From Bacteroidota bacterium (lineage in GTDB: Bacteria > Bacteroidota > Bacteroidia > Flavobacteriales_D > Crocinitomicaceae): DNA of 64,000 nucleotides. Location of the stretch: NCBI GenBank assembly GCA_006226425.1, contig SBGX01000028.1:1-64000 (forward strand), in the 5' to 3' direction. Each line of letters starts with the position of its first letter. Within the stretch, counting starts at the first letter, position 1. The notes beneath the pieces are model-generated. The model saw only the letters and a list, made by a program, of their open reading frames with translations. It searched no databases and was not told the DNA's origin. The position numbers and the translations under genes are program-made. Positions 33,821 through 43,597 of this stretch are shown in pieces.

Positions 33821-35599
33821 TTAGCGGATAATCAAATCAAAGGGCATGCGCATCTGGATCCCGGTTCGTTGATCGATGGATTTAATCAGCTGGTACTGCT
33901 GATAAAGCTGATCTGTTAATTTTCCGGATGACTTCACATTCCCCTGTTCATCCAAAGCCTCCACAATTTTTTCCAATGGATTCTCCTTCTTTCTAGGATA
34001 ATAGATCACTTCCGGGTCTTTTATTCCAGCTTTCTTCGAGGCAAAAGTAATCGCCTCTCGGAGCCCACCAAGTTCATCAACCAAACCAATCTTTTTGGCA
34101 TCTGATCCGAGCCACACACGACCACGCCCCAATTGATTGGCGCGCGCTACTTCTATTTTTCGACCTGTGGACACACGAGCCAGGAAATCGTCATAGATTT
34201 GATCAACTTCCCGCTGAATAATTTCTTTTTCCTCGTCTGTTAGTTTCCGGTTGGTACTCACCACAGCGTGTTTATTGGTACTTATCTGGTCAAAACTCAG
34301 TCCCAGTTTATCCTGCATCAGCTTTCCCGTGAAAGGAATCATCCCAAACACCCCAATGGATCCCGTAATCGTATTGGGATCTGCAAAAATATAGCTAGCC
34401 GGACAAGAAATATAATATCCTCCGGAAGCGGCCAAATCTCCCATGGAAACAACTACTTTCTTCTTCTTGTTCAACAAATCGACCTCTCTCCAGATCTCAT
34501 CACTCGCCAGAGCGCTTCCTCCCGGGCTATTGACACGAAGAACGACGGCCTTGATCTTCTTGTTCAATCGTACTTTTTTGAGTTCTTGACAAAGTTTTTC
34601 CGAACTCAAACCATCTCCCTGTCGCACAACATCCCCTTCGGCCAAAATCACGGCCACATTTGCTTTCGACTTTTGTTTCTGATCCAATTTGAATTTATCC
34701 GCTGCATAAGCTTCAAATGAACTTAATTTCAACTCCTTTTCAGACCCTGCCCCTGACTTCTTTGCCAAAATAGTCAATACCTCGTCCCGATATTTTGTGG
34801 CGTCCATCAGACCATGTTTAACGGCTTCCTTTGGGTTCTTAACATCCAAATTTTCCGCCAGATGATTGAGCTTTTCACTGCTCATTTTTCGGTCATGTGC
34901 GATATCCTCCCGCATTTGTTTCCAGAGCAGAGATACATAACGTTCCGTTTGAAGCCTGCTGGAATCACTCATCGACTCCCTGAAAAAAGGCTCTACGGCA
35001 CTCTTAAAATCATTATTTCGACCCCGAACGACCTGCATTTCGACCCCTACTTTCTCCAGCGTGTTTTTGAAAAAGGTCAATTCCGCTCCCAGTCCGACAA
35101 ATTCCATCATGGAACTTGGAAAACCGTAGCAAGTATTGGCCGCACTGGAAATGTAATACTCTTTTTGCGTAATGATCTCCCCGGCATTATATGCGATCAC
35201 AAACTTACCTGATTGTTCGAAGTCGTTGATTGCTTCTCTGATCTCATGCGCTGTCGCCATTCGGCAACTAACTCCATCCAATTCCAGAAAAACCCCCCGA
35301 ATTCTATCATCCTTTTTGGCCATTTCAAAACCATAAAGCAGTTCACTCAGACCGACGGTCTTGTTTACCCTCATCGTCACCGGATCAATGTCTGAATGAG
35401 ATTTTTCAGAAATCGGACCCTGCAGGGTCAAATGTAGAACCGTCCCATCCTTATAGCTTTTTACCTTTTCACTGGTCAAACCTGCAATTGCTCCTCCCAG
35501 AATCAGAACCGATAATAAAATTACTACAATCGCTACCAGCAATGTCGCTAAAAAACTAGGCCAAAAAACGCGTCCAAAGCTTACTTTCCTGTTTGTCAT
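33821..35599 (-). CDS. sppA: Signal peptide peptidase SppA, long form
   Basis: 592 residues, the tandem (67 kDa) type. One N-terminal transmembrane helix (about 14-40). The catalytic dyad is split between the two halves: Lys199 in DFKSAVEPF and Ser392 in AASGGYYIS. It degrades signal peptide remnants at the inner membrane. It stands alone on the minus strand. Confidence 0.92.
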   Translation of the reverse strand: MTNRKVSFGRVFWPSFLATLLVAIVVILLSVLILGGAIAGLTSEKVKSYKDGTVLHLTLQGPISEKSHSDIDPVTMRVNKTVGLSELLYGFEMAKKDDRIRGVFLELDGVSCRMATAHEIREAINDFEQSGKFVIAYNAGEIITQKEYYISSAANTCYGFPSSMMEFVGLGAELTFFKNTLEKVGVEMQVVRGRNNDFKSAVEPFFRESMSDSSRLQTERYVSLLWKQMREDIAHDRKMSSEKLNHLAENLDVKNPKEAVKHGLMDATKYRDEVLTILAKKSGAGSEKELKLSSFEAYAADKFKLDQKQKSKANVAVILAEGDVVRQGDGLSSEKLCQELKKVRLNKKIKAVVLRVNSPGGSALASDEIWREVDLLNKKKKVVVSMGDLAASGGYYISCPASYIFADPNTITGSIGVFGMIPFTGKLMQDKLGLSFDQISTNKHAVVSTNRKLTDEEKEIIQREVDQIYDDFLARVSTGRKIEVARANQLGRGRVWLGSDAKKIGLVDELGGLREAITFASKKAGIKDPEVIYYPRKKENPLEKIVEALDEQGNVKSSGKLTDQLYQQYQLIKSIDQRTGIQMRMPFDLIIR

Positions 35600-35711
35600 A
35601 ATACACCAAAATTCTCTTAATCAAAGATAAGAACTTGTGAAGCTAACTGGCGGACAAAAAGGATAAATGGAATATTGACGGTAAGAAATTCCTCCTTTTT
35701 AAGAGGGGCGG

Positions 35712-35741
35712 AAACAAAAGTCCCCGGAAATTCCCGGGGAC
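35712..35741 (-). terminator. Strong minus-strand terminator
   Basis: GTCCCCGG and CCGGGGAC form a perfect 8-bp GC-rich stem with a 6-base loop. On the minus strand TTTTGTTT follows. It lies about 50 bases past the stop of the barrel gene at 35790. Confidence 0.8.
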
Positions 35742-35789
35742 GCTGAAAACTATAAAACTATGTGATTGTTGTATGGAGGTCGGTTTCTT

Positions 35790-36296
35790 TTACAGAATAA
35801 TCGAAATTCCGAATTTCCCACCAGAGAAGGCATTTCCTCCGCCACCTTCCAGATTCAGTCCGAATTTCTCATTGAAGTAATAGCGGATTCCAAGCTGACC
35901 ACCTAATCCCAAACCACTGGTATGATCTCCAGGGTAATCAGAGGAAGAATTCCAAACGTAGAATCCAATGTTCGCTCCGGCGTACAAATCCCATTCCTTC
36001 GGGATGTTCAATAGCGTATTAAAATGGTAATTCACATTCCCAGAAAATCCCATGATGGAGTGTCTGTACTTACGGTCGTCAAATTTCCAGTGCTCTTTGT
36101 ATGATCGATAGGAGCCTTCAAAGCCGACAGAAATATCTGGATGTACTCCAAAATCCATCCCGGCATAGACAGGTATTCCCCAGGAAGAAAGGCCAACTCC
36201 GGCATTCACTTGTTTTCCTCCTTTTCCTAACATACTTTGTGCATTTATAAAACACGCGCTCAAAGATACAAGCGATACAATAACTAGATTTTTCAT
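35790..36296 (-). CDS. Small outer-membrane barrel protein
   Basis: 168 residues with a signal peptide (MKNLVIVSLVSLSACFINAQ). Gly-rich strands (GVGLSSWGIPVYAGMDFG, NVNYHFNTLL, LGLGGQLGIRYYF) end in GKFGISIIL; about eight strands are likely. It lies downstream of the ECF sigma/FecR pair on the same strand (68-bp gap) and has its own terminator, so it is a candidate target of that sigma factor. Confidence 0.7.
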   Translation of the reverse strand: MKNLVIVSLVSLSACFINAQSMLGKGGKQVNAGVGLSSWGIPVYAGMDFGVHPDISVGFEGSYRSYKEHWKFDDRKYRHSIMGFSGNVNYHFNTLLNIPKEWDLYAGANIGFYVWNSSSDYPGDHTSGLGLGGQLGIRYYFNEKFGLNLEGGGGNAFSGGKFGISIIL

Positions 36297-36364
36297 GATA
36301 AAAAGATTTGCGGTTCTACTATTCTAACACGCAAACTTCCATTTACCCCCACCCAAATCTGAAA

Positions 36365-37225
36365 TTATTTTTTGGAATCTCGTTGAAACAACGCTTTTAC
36401 CTTCGATCCAAGCTTTTTAAACTTGTGAAAAAAGCCCTTTCCTCTCTTCTTCGAGAAACGCTGTTTCTTAATATCATAATGATAAAATTCGTCGGCTTTG
36501 ATATGTACTTTTTCCTTTCGGTCTTCGGAATAAACAACAATCTCCCCCTCGAGCACGGAAATTTCCACTCGCTCTTTCTCAGGATGCTCTTTAATTCCAA
36601 AGATAGTTCCAACGACATCTACCCGAATATGCTCTCCATATAGACGAAAGGGCTTCTTGCCTGGCTTCACATTAAAATAAGCCTCTCCGTTCAGGTATGC
36701 CATCCGGGGCTTCGACTGATCCGACGTTTGTTCATATTTCAGCTTACTAGATTGATCCAAATAAACAAATGATCCATCATTCAAGAAAAGTTCCTTTGCT
36801 TCATCCCGGGTTTCAAATCGTTGCTTTGTAGGAGCGTCATTTGTAACCTGCTCTTTGACCTGAGCTTGCTGCACTTTTTGAAACGCTTCGGGTTCTTTGG
36901 ACCTTGATACCCAAAAAATAATGCTTGCGACACCTACCAACAGCAACAGTAGTGCCGCGTATTTGTACAGGGGGCGAATCATCCTCAAGCCTTTTGGCTG
37001 CTGAAGTAGCTTTTGTCTCAAACTTTCCCAGGATCGGTCTTCGTTGATTAAGTTTTCATCTTCCATCGGCGGTACTTCTTTCCAAAGTTTCCCCAGGTGC
37101 TCATAATACACTCTGTTCCTTTCCGACTCGGAAAGCCAGTTTTCAAGCAAAAGAATTTCTTCAGAACTAGCACTTCCGAGCAAGTTCTTCATGATTAAAT
37201 CTTCTATATGAAACTGTTCTGTCAT
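36365..37225 (-). CDS. FecR-family anti-sigma regulator
   Basis: 286 residues. An N-terminal cytoplasmic anti-sigma part (1-85) is followed by one transmembrane helix (about 88-107), a FecR domain (about 135-230; GSFVYLDQSSKLKYE, MAYLNGEAYFNVKPGKKPF) and a short basic C-terminus instead of a clear DUF4974 domain. It should hold the ECF sigma factor encoded 19 bp upstream. The usual TonB-receptor partner gene is absent here. Confidence 0.85.
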   Translation of the reverse strand: MTEQFHIEDLIMKNLLGSASSEEILLLENWLSESERNRVYYEHLGKLWKEVPPMEDENLINEDRSWESLRQKLLQQPKGLRMIRPLYKYAALLLLLVGVASIIFWVSRSKEPEAFQKVQQAQVKEQVTNDAPTKQRFETRDEAKELFLNDGSFVYLDQSSKLKYEQTSDQSKPRMAYLNGEAYFNVKPGKKPFRLYGEHIRVDVVGTIFGIKEHPEKERVEISVLEGEIVVYSEDRKEKVHIKADEFYHYDIKKQRFSKKRGKGFFHKFKKLGSKVKALFQRDSKK

Positions 37226-37244
37226 TTATACAAACCTAGCCATT

Positions 37245-37778
37245 TCAGTCACTTGTTCCTAAAAACTCCTTATAAATTTTCGGTTTCAGACTCTGGTTGA
37301 TAATGCGAATGGCCTTTCCCATGTGCTTTTCGACCGTTTTAATAGATAAATCCATCAACTCCGCAATTTCTCTATACTTCATCTCCTCCAAACGACCCAA
37401 AACAAAAACTGTTCGACACTGTGGGGGTAAGGATTCGATGGCTCTATTAATTTCCTGCTTCAGCAAGCTCAAGTCCATTTGCGTAAGATCAAAACCCGCA
37501 GATGGCGTGCCAAGATAATCTGAAGGGAACTGTTCCAGACTTACATTTTTGCCCGAATCTCGCTTGTGATTTAATGAACGATTGTACACGGCTGTCGTCA
37601 AATAGGCATCGATCGAACCCTCAAAACTCTCTAGCCGATTACTCTCCCACAGTTTGAGGAAAACATCCTGGATAATATCTTCCGTCACATCAGCATCCAC
37701 GGTAATGCGATGTGATATGACAAAAAGACGCCTGTAATTTTTCCTAAAAAGGGATTCGTATTGTTTTAGCCGGTCCAT
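37245..37778 (-). CDS. ECF sigma-70 factor, FecI-like
   Basis: 177 residues. Region 2 (VTEDIIQDVFLKLWESN, about 31-47) and region 4 (LPPQCRTVFVLGRLEEMKYREIAE...SIKTVEKHMGKA) are complete. It forms the usual Bacteroidota pair with the FecR gene downstream. No sugar-utilisation or TonB receptor genes adjoin; the nearest candidate target is the small barrel protein. Confidence 0.88.
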   Translation of the reverse strand: MDRLKQYESLFRKNYRRLFVISHRITVDADVTEDIIQDVFLKLWESNRLESFEGSIDAYLTTAVYNRSLNHKRDSGKNVSLEQFPSDYLGTPSAGFDLTQMDLSLLKQEINRAIESLPPQCRTVFVLGRLEEMKYREIAELMDLSIKTVEKHMGKAIRIINQSLKPKIYKEFLGTSD

Positions 37779-37884
37779 TTCGGCCGTAAAGATCGAATAT
37801 TTTTAATTAGCTGCCTTGAAAATGATCAACTTTACGTCCAACATTGATTAAGTGAGTTGCTAAATCGGTTTTTTGTCGATCTAT

Positions 37885-37902
37885 CACCTAAAAACATAGG
37901 TG
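37885..37902. repeat. Inverted repeat CACCTA-AAAACA-TAGGTG
   Basis: A perfect 6-bp dyad with a 6-base loop lies in the 230-base gap between the rplQ terminator and the ECF sigma gene, about 107 bases before that gene. TATTTTCT follows on the plus strand. It may be an operator or a weak hairpin. Nothing else is evident in this gap. Confidence 0.3.
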
Positions 37903-37950
37903 TATTTTCTCCCTGAAACTGAACTGCTTGATTCAAGCTCTCAATCCATA

Positions 37951-37983
37951 CAAATAAAAAAGCGACCCCTAAGAGGTCGCTTT
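37951..37983 (-). terminator. Terminator of the ribosomal supercluster
   Basis: AAAGCGACC and GGTCGCTTT form a 9-bp stem with a 7-base loop. Minus-strand T-rich sequence (TTTTTATTTG) follows. It is 26 bases past the rplQ stop codon. Confidence 0.9.
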
Positions 37984-38008
37984 AAATTATCTGATAAAAA
38001 GGTTTGAA

Positions 38009-38644
38009 TTATTTCTCTTCTTCCTCCTTAGAATCATCTTCTTTTTTAGCTGCTGGCTTTTTTTCTTCCTTCTCTTCTTTTGCTTCTTTCTCCTCTGCCT
38101 TCACCTCTTCTACTTTCTCTTCCACAACTTCCTCCGCCTTTTCAGCTACTTCTTCCACTACCTCAACAGCTTCTTCAACTACTTCCTCTGCAGCTGCAGC
38201 CACCGTTTCTGTAGTCTTCGCTTTCGAACCACCTCTACGGGAACGACGCGTTGTTTTCTTCGCATCCTGATTGTTTAGCATCAATTCGTTGAAGTCAACC
38301 AATTCAATCATACACATTTCTGCGTTATCTCCCAATCGATATCCTGTGCGAATGATACGCGTATATCCTCCTGGTCGATCTGCTACTTTAGGAGCAATGT
38401 CCCGGAACAATTCAGAAACAGCTGTTTTATTTTGCAAGTAACTAAATACAACCCTTCTTGAATGCGTTGAATCGGTTTTTGATTTCGTGATAAGCGGCTC
38501 AACATATCCTCTCAAAGCTTTAGCCTTAGCAACTGTCGTTGTAATTCTTTTATGCTCGATGAGAGAACAGGCCATGTTGGAAAGCATCGCTTTTCTGTGC
38601 TGCGATTTTCTTCCTAAATGATTAATTTTTTTACCGTGTCTCAT
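38009..38644 (-). CDS. rplQ: Ribosomal protein L17 with long charged tail
   Basis: 211 residues. The conserved L17 core occupies 1-126 ([20 protein letters not shown] to DFNELMLNN). Residues 127-211 are a low-complexity tail: first basic (RRSRRGGSK), then almost only Glu, Lys, Val and Ala. L17 in E. coli has 127 residues; tails occur in this phylum, but this one nearly doubles the protein. It is the last gene of the cluster. Confidence 0.95.
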   Translation of the reverse strand: MRHGKKINHLGRKSQHRKAMLSNMACSLIEHKRITTTVAKAKALRGYVEPLITKSKTDSTHSRRVVFSYLQNKTAVSELFRDIAPKVADRPGGYTRIIRTGYRLGDNAEMCMIELVDFNELMLNNQDAKKTTRRSRRGGSKAKTTETVAAAAEEVVEEAVEVVEEVAEKAEEVVEEKVEEVKAEEKEAKEEKEEKKPAAKKEDDSKEEEEK

Positions 38645-38666
38645 GTTAATATTTTTAGCTCAGTTC

Positions 38667-39659
38667 CTAGTCTTTGTCAAGTTTATACTTAGAAACGTTC
38701 ATTCCAAATGTCAAACCTTTGTTATCTACCAGGTCTTCCAACTCAGTTAACGATTTCTTACCAAAGTTTCGGAACTTCAACAAGTCATTTTTGTTATAGG
38801 AAACCAGGTCTCCCAATGTTTCTACATCTGCTGCTTTCAAACAATTCAGGGCACGAACGGAAAGATCCATATCTACCAATTTTGTTTTCAGCAATTGTCT
38901 CATGTGCAGGGAAGTCTCATCAAATTCTTCCGTTTCTGATTTCACTTCACTATCCAAGGTGATTTTTTCATCAGAGAACAGCATGAAGTGGTGAATCAAA
39001 ATTTTAGCCGCTTCTTTCAGGGCATCCTTTGGATGAATTGATCCGTCCGTTGTAATTTCAATTACAAGCTTCTCATAATCCGTCTTTTGCTCTACACGGA
39101 AGTTTTCCACTTTGTAATTGACGTTCTTAATCGGAGTAAAGATCGAGTCAATAAAGATGGTCCCGAACTGGGCGCCACTTACTTTATTCTCCTCAGCAGG
39201 CACATAACCTCTTCCTTTCACAATTGTCAATTCCATTTCGAATTTGACAGATGATTCCATGTTACAAATCACCAAATCCGGATTCAACACCTGGAACGCA
39301 GAAGTAAACTTACCTAAATCCCCAGCTTTCAATTGCTCCTGACCCGAAACAGAAATTACGACTGTTTCGTTGTCTATTCCATCTATTTGCTGCTTAAATC
39401 GAACCTGCTTCAGATTCAAAACGATTTCAGTAACGTCTTCTACCACTCCTTTCAAGGTGGTAAACTCGTGATCGGCACCTTCGATTCGCACGGATGAAAT
39501 CGCGTATCCTTCCAAAGATGAAAGTAGGATACGACGAAGTGCATTACCAACAGTGATTCCGTATCCAGGTTCGAGCGGACGGAACTCAAATTGTCCTTTC
39601 TGCTCATCCGACTGGATCATGATCACTTTATCTGGTTTTTGAAAATCTAGAATAGCCAT
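38667..39659 (-). CDS. rpoA: RNA polymerase alpha subunit
   Basis: 330 residues. The N-terminal assembly/dimer domain (to about 235; [14 protein letters not shown]) and the C-terminal domain with helix-hairpin-helix ([37 protein letters not shown]) are intact. It binds beta and beta', and upstream promoter DNA. It lies 16 bp after rpsD and 22 bp before rplQ. Confidence 0.97.
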   Translation of the reverse strand: MAILDFQKPDKVIMIQSDEQKGQFEFRPLEPGYGITVGNALRRILLSSLEGYAISSVRIEGADHEFTTLKGVVEDVTEIVLNLKQVRFKQQIDGIDNETVVISVSGQEQLKAGDLGKFTSAFQVLNPDLVICNMESSVKFEMELTIVKGRGYVPAEENKVSGAQFGTIFIDSIFTPIKNVNYKVENFRVEQKTDYEKLVIEITTDGSIHPKDALKEAAKILIHHFMLFSDEKITLDSEVKSETEEFDETSLHMRQLLKTKLVDMDLSVRALNCLKAADVETLGDLVSYNKNDLLKFRNFGKKSLTELEDLVDNKGLTFGMNVSKYKLDKD

Positions 39660-39675
39660 TATAATGCTGTTTTTA

Positions 39676-40284
39676 TTATTTAGAATACAATTCGACGATC
39701 AGTTGCTCCTTAATGTTCTCTGGGATCATTTCTCGTGAAGGAACAGCTACCAGTTTCCCTGCTGTTTCAGCTGGATTCCAGTCTAACCAATCATACTTTT
39801 TCGAGTTTGCAGCAAGTGAATTTGTGATCGCTTCCAGGTTTTTCGATTTTTCACGAACACCAACTACATCCCCTATTCGAACTGTATAGGACGGGATGTT
39901 TACCACGCTTCCGTTTACTGTAATGTGTTTGTGCGAAACCAACTGGCGTGCACCACGACGCGTTGGAGACACCCCCATTCGGAAAACAATGTTGTCCAAA
40001 CGAGTTTCACACAATTGAAGCAATACCTCACCGGTAATTCCTTTCATGCGTGAAGCTTTTTCAAACATGTTCGAGAACTGACGTTCCAGAATTCCGTAAG
40101 TGTACTTCGCTTTTTGTTTCTCTGCCAGCTGAATTGAGTATTCAGACTGTTTTCCCCCTCTTCTCTTGGAAGGGCCATGTTGTCCTGGACCGTATGGTCG
40201 CTTGTCCATTGCCTTGTCCGGTCCAAAAATTGGATCTCGGAAACGACGGGCAATCTTCGATTTGGGACCTCTGTATCTTGCCAT
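39676..40284 (-). CDS. rpsD: Ribosomal protein S4
   Basis: 202 residues, full length. The S4 RNA-binding domain spans about 90-150 ([28 protein letters not shown]). S4 starts assembly of the small subunit and is an autogenous regulator in several bacteria. Unusually for this cluster, a 98-base gap with possible RNA structure separates it from rpsK. Confidence 0.97.
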   Translation of the reverse strand: MARYRGPKSKIARRFRDPIFGPDKAMDKRPYGPGQHGPSKRRGGKQSEYSIQLAEKQKAKYTYGILERQFSNMFEKASRMKGITGEVLLQLCETRLDNIVFRMGVSPTRRGARQLVSHKHITVNGSVVNIPSYTVRIGDVVGVREKSKNLEAITNSLAANSKKYDWLDWNPAETAGKLVAVPSREMIPENIKEQLIVELYSK

Positions 40285-40301
40285 TGTTTACTTTATTTAA
40301 T

Positions 40302-40365
40302 TAAGGACGATTATGAATTAAGGCTTCTCCTTCGATAATCTTGTTGTGCGAAACAACGGTCCTTA
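40302..40365 (-). promoter_or_regulatory. Possible structured leader of rpsD
   Basis: In the 98-base rpsK-rpsD gap, TAAGGAC (read on the minus strand from 40365) pairs with GTCCTTA (to 40302), 7 bp enclosing 50 bases. Inside is a small stem GTTGT-TTCGC-ACAAC (40357-40343). The arrangement could be an S4-binding control site. The evidence is pairing only. Confidence 0.35.
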
Positions 40366-40382
40366 GTTGTTACGATTTAAAA

Positions 40383-40769
40383 TTATACTCTTCTTCTTTT
40401 AGGTGGACGACATCCGTTGTGTGGCAACGGCGTGATGTCAATGATTTCCATAACTTCGATTCCGGAATTATGCAGGGAACGTATAGCAGATTCTCTACCG
40501 GAACCAGGTCCTTTAACATACACTTTCACCTTACGTAATCCGAAGTCATGTGCTTCTTTCGCGCAATCCTCAGCGGCTACCTGTGCTGCATAAGGAGTGT
40601 TCTTTTTAGAACCGCGGAAGCCCATTTTTCCAGCAGAAGACCAGGAGATCACCTGACCAGCGCTGTTTGTCAAAGAAATAATCACATTGTTGAAGGTAGC
40701 TTGAATATGCGCTTCACCCACTGCGTCTACTTTGACATTTTTCTTCTTCTTTTGATTAGACTTTGCCAT
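40383..40769 (-). CDS. rpsK: Ribosomal protein S11
   Basis: 128 residues ending in [10 protein letters not shown], the conserved C-terminus. It forms part of the small-subunit platform contacting mRNA near the Shine-Dalgarno site. It lies 60 bp after rpsM. Confidence 0.97.
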   Translation of the reverse strand: MAKSNQKKKKNVKVDAVGEAHIQATFNNVIISLTNSAGQVISWSSAGKMGFRGSKKNTPYAAQVAAEDCAKEAHDFGLRKVKVYVKGPGSGRESAIRSLHNSGIEVMEIIDITPLPHNGCRPPKRRRV

Positions 40770-40829
40770 CTTTATTAATTAAATTTTAACTGCACCAATG
40801 CTTGTTTTCATCAAGCACTAACGCATTTC

Positions 40830-41204
40830 TTATTTAGTCACTTTTTTCTTGTTAGCAACTGTTTTTCTCTTTCCTTTTCTTGTTCGGGAGTTGTTCTTTG
40901 TACGCTGACCTCTTAAAGGCAATCCGGCTCTATGACGGATTCCTCTCTGACATCCGATGTCCATCAATCGCTTGATGTTCAACTGAATCTCTGAACGGAG
41001 AGAACCTTCTGTTTTAATTTCATTTACTGACTCACGAATCATACCAATTTGTTCATCGGTCCAATCCTGAACTTTGATGTTTTCATCAATATTGTTCTTT
41101 GCCAGAATACTTTGGGCGGTACTTCTACCAATTCCAAAGATATAGGTCAAAGCGATTACTCCTCGCTTGTTCTTTGGGATATCTATTCCTGCTATACGTG
41201 CCAT
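40830..41204 (-). CDS. rpsM: Ribosomal protein S13
   Basis: 124 residues; [26 protein letters not shown] and the basic C-terminal tail [16 protein letters not shown] are typical. It is in the small-subunit head, at the bridge to the large subunit. It follows rpmJ by 12 bases. Confidence 0.97.
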   Translation of the reverse strand: MARIAGIDIPKNKRGVIALTYIFGIGRSTAQSILAKNNIDENIKVQDWTDEQIGMIRESVNEIKTEGSLRSEIQLNIKRLMDIGCQRGIRHRAGLPLRGQRTKNNSRTRKGKRKTVANKKKVTK

Positions 41205-41216
41205 AATAATATTTGA

Positions 41217-41333
41217 TTATCCTTGTCTTTGTTTTAGTTTCGGATTCTTCTTGTTAATCACGTAAACTCTTCCTTTTCTTTTCACGATCTTACAGTCGCT
41301 TGATCGCTTCTTTACTGACGCTCTTACTTTCAT
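41217..41333 (-). CDS. rpmJ: Ribosomal protein L36, zinc-free form
   Basis: 38 residues, [20 protein letters not shown] to KLKQRQG. Only one of the four zinc ligands of the C+ form remains (Cys14), so this is the C- type common in this phylum. It lies between infA (25-bp gap) and rpsM (12-bp gap), the standard order. Confidence 0.95.
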   Translation of the reverse strand: MKVRASVKKRSSDCKIVKRKGRVYVINKKNPKLKQRQG

Positions 41334-41358
41334 TTTATTTCTTTTTTGGGGCCAGGGC

Positions 41359-41577
41359 CTATTTGTATCTGAATGTGATTCGTCCTTTTGTTAAATCGTA
41401 AGGAGACATTTCCACCTTCACTTTATCACCAGGTAAAATCTTAATGTAATACATTCTCATTTTCCCGGAAATGTGTGCCGTTATCACATGTCCATTTTCC
41501 AACTCTACGCGGAACATCGCATTGGATAAGGCTTCGATAATAACTCCGTCCTGCTCTATTGATGATTGCTTTGCCAT
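41359..41577 (-). CDS. infA: Translation initiation factor IF-1
   Basis: 72 residues, one S1-type OB fold ([24 protein letters not shown]-like [16 protein letters not shown]). It starts three bases after the secY stop codon. The map gene, often found between secY and infA in Bacteroidota, is missing. Confidence 0.96.
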   Translation of the reverse strand: MAKQSSIEQDGVIIEALSNAMFRVELENGHVITAHISGKMRMYYIKILPGDKVKVEMSPYDLTKGRITFRYK

Positions 41578-41580
41578 AGA

Positions 41581-42918
41581 CTATATCGAGTATTCATTTG
41601 ATGTTCGACGACCTCGTACTTTGGAGCCTTCCATCAACCCGTCCATGTGACGATTCAATAAATAACTCTCGATCTGCTGCAATGTATCCAACACCACACC
41701 TACCATGATCAGAAGGGATGTTCCTCCAAAGAACATGGCGAATGACGGGTTCACGCCTGCCAATTTTGCGATTGCTGGAAAAATAGCAATGACTGCCAGG
41801 AAAATCGATCCCGGCAAAGTAATGCGCGAAACCAATGAATCGATGTACTCTGCTGTTTCTTCCCCGGGTTTAACTCCTGGGATGAAGCCGCCATTACGTT
41901 TCATATCGTCCGCCATCTTTCGAGGATTGATCATGATCGCTGTGTAGAAATAAGTAAACACAATGATCAAAATGGCCAACACTAAATTGTATGTAAAGCC
42001 ATAAATATCCCCTAAACTTTGCTGAATAAATCCTCCTCCTTCGGCTGCATTGCTTGCAAACAACATCACCGGAATGGTCATAATCGCCTGAGCAAAGATG
42101 ATTGGCATTACCCCACTTGCATTCACCTTAATTGGCAAATAGCTTCGTGCTCCCCCCTCTTCGATATTTCGACTTCCAGCAATACGTTTGGCGGTGTTCA
42201 TCGGAATTTTTCTAACTCCCTGAACAATGAGGATTGTTCCCATCACGATCACCATAAAGGCTACCAATTCAAGAACCATCTTAATCAGGTTGTTTTCGTT
42301 AAATCCGATCTCTGCAATCAAGGCTTGTGGCAATCTGGAAAGGATCCCTACGGTAATCAACAATGAAATCCCGTTTCCTACTCCACGATCTGTAATACGC
42401 TCCCCTAACCATACTGCGAACATAGCACCTGCAACCATCACGATGGTGGATTGAACCCACCAAAACGTTCCGGCATCTACTGGAAGGGCTCCTTTTTGAC
42501 CAACCCAAAGGGCCAGGTAAGAAGGTGCCTGAAGTGCACAAATCGCGATCGTCAAGATTCGCGTATAATTATTGATCTTTTTTCTTCCTGATTCTCCTTC
42601 GTTCTGCATTTTCTGAACGGCTGGTACTGCCATTCCCAAAAGCTGCATGATGATGGAGGCACTAATGTAGGGCATAATCCCCAATGCCATTACGGAGGCA
42701 TTCGTAAAACCACCTCCTGAGAACAGGGCCAAAAGTGACTCAATTGCATTTGCATCGTCCTGTGCATTTGCAGCAGCCAGCGCATCGTAATTAACACCTG
42801 GCAGGATAACAAAAGAACCTATTCGGTACACCAGGATCATACCAAGTGTAAAGAGGATCCGCTTGCGCAGTTCCTCTACTTTCCAAATGTTCTTTAGATT
42901 TTGTATAAACTTGTTCAT
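41581..42918 (-). CDS. secY: Preprotein translocase channel SecY
   Basis: 445 residues with ten membrane helices. Conserved pieces are GIMPYISASIIMQLL, the plug/TM2 region and the loop NPRKMADDMKRNGGFIPGVKPGEETAEYI. It exports and inserts proteins with SecEG. It follows rplO by 25 bp. adk is absent. Confidence 0.97.
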   Translation of the reverse strand: MNKFIQNLKNIWKVEELRKRILFTLGMILVYRIGSFVILPGVNYDALAAANAQDDANAIESLLALFSGGGFTNASVMALGIMPYISASIIMQLLGMAVPAVQKMQNEGESGRKKINNYTRILTIAICALQAPSYLALWVGQKGALPVDAGTFWWVQSTIVMVAGAMFAVWLGERITDRGVGNGISLLITVGILSRLPQALIAEIGFNENNLIKMVLELVAFMVIVMGTILIVQGVRKIPMNTAKRIAGSRNIEEGGARSYLPIKVNASGVMPIIFAQAIMTIPVMLFASNAAEGGGFIQQSLGDIYGFTYNLVLAILIIVFTYFYTAIMINPRKMADDMKRNGGFIPGVKPGEETAEYIDSLVSRITLPGSIFLAVIAIFPAIAKLAGVNPSFAMFFGGTSLLIMVGVVLDTLQQIESYLLNRHMDGLMEGSKVRGRRTSNEYSI

Positions 42919-42943
42919 TTTACAAAAATGTGTGCAAAGTTAA

Positions 42944-43390
42944 TTAGATTTCTGAACATACACCACCCTGAGCTTCAATTCCTGCTTTCGCAGAGCTCGA
43001 AAATTTGTGTGCTGTTACATTAATTTTTGCTTTTAACTCGCCACGTCCAAGAATCTTCACCAAATCATTTCTGGAGATGATTCCGTTTTCACGTAAAACC
43101 TCCACGTTGATTTCTTTTACTTTTTTACGGTCGATCAAATCCTGGATAATGTCCAAGTTGACTGCTTTGTATTCTACCCGGTTAATATTCTTGAATCCGA
43201 ATTTAGGTACCCGACGCTGCAATGGCATCTGACCTCCTTCGAATCCTACTTTTTTACTGTAACCGGATCTTGATTTTGCTCCTTTATGTCCACGAGTAGA
43301 AGTCCCACCATAGCCAGAACCCTGACCACGGCCTATACGCTTCTTGCTCTTTACGGAACCTTTTGCCGGAGTTAAATTATGTAAGTTCAT
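42944..43390 (-). CDS. rplO: Ribosomal protein L15
   Basis: 148 residues from MNLHNLTPAKGS at 43390. A start 27 bases upstream would overlap rpmD and adds a non-conserved MSRTLKRSK. Gly-rich GRGQGSGYGGTSTRGHKG is typical. A late assembly protein of the large subunit. Confidence 0.96.
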   Translation of the reverse strand: MNLHNLTPAKGSVKSKKRIGRGQGSGYGGTSTRGHKGAKSRSGYSKKVGFEGGQMPLQRRVPKFGFKNINRVEYKAVNLDIIQDLIDRKKVKEINVEVLRENGIISRNDLVKILGRGELKAKINVTAHKFSSSAKAGIEAQGGVCSEI

Positions 43391-43409
43391 TTTGCTTCTT
43401 TTTAATGTT

Positions 43410-43586
43410 CTACTCAACCACTTCTACCAAGTGCTGTACTTTTTTAACCATTCCAAGAACTTGTGGTGTAGCTTCTTTTTCCACTACCTGATTCAGTTTT
43501 CTGAATCCCAAAGCCTTGATCGTCGCCTTTTGATCAGCTGGACGTTTAATCGCACTTCTTACTTGCTTTATTTTAATTGTAGCCAT
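43410..43586 (-). CDS. rpmD: Ribosomal protein L30
   Basis: 58 residues beginning MATIKIKQVRSAIKRPADQK and ending VQHLVEVVE; the usual short bacterial form. It lies 11 bases after rpsE and 19 bases before the rplO start. Confidence 0.95.
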   Translation of the reverse strand: MATIKIKQVRSAIKRPADQKATIKALGFRKLNQVVEKEATPQVLGMVKKVQHLVEVVE

Positions 43587-43597
43587 GTCCGAAATTT

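Noticed and set aside
36308-36643. 111-codon plus-strand ORF
   Set aside because: Almost fully antisense to the well-supported FecR gene.
38004-38270. Plus-strand Ser/Phe-rich ORF of 88 residues
   Set aside because: It is the antisense of the Glu/Lys-rich rplQ tail; its composition follows from those codons, and it has no start signals.
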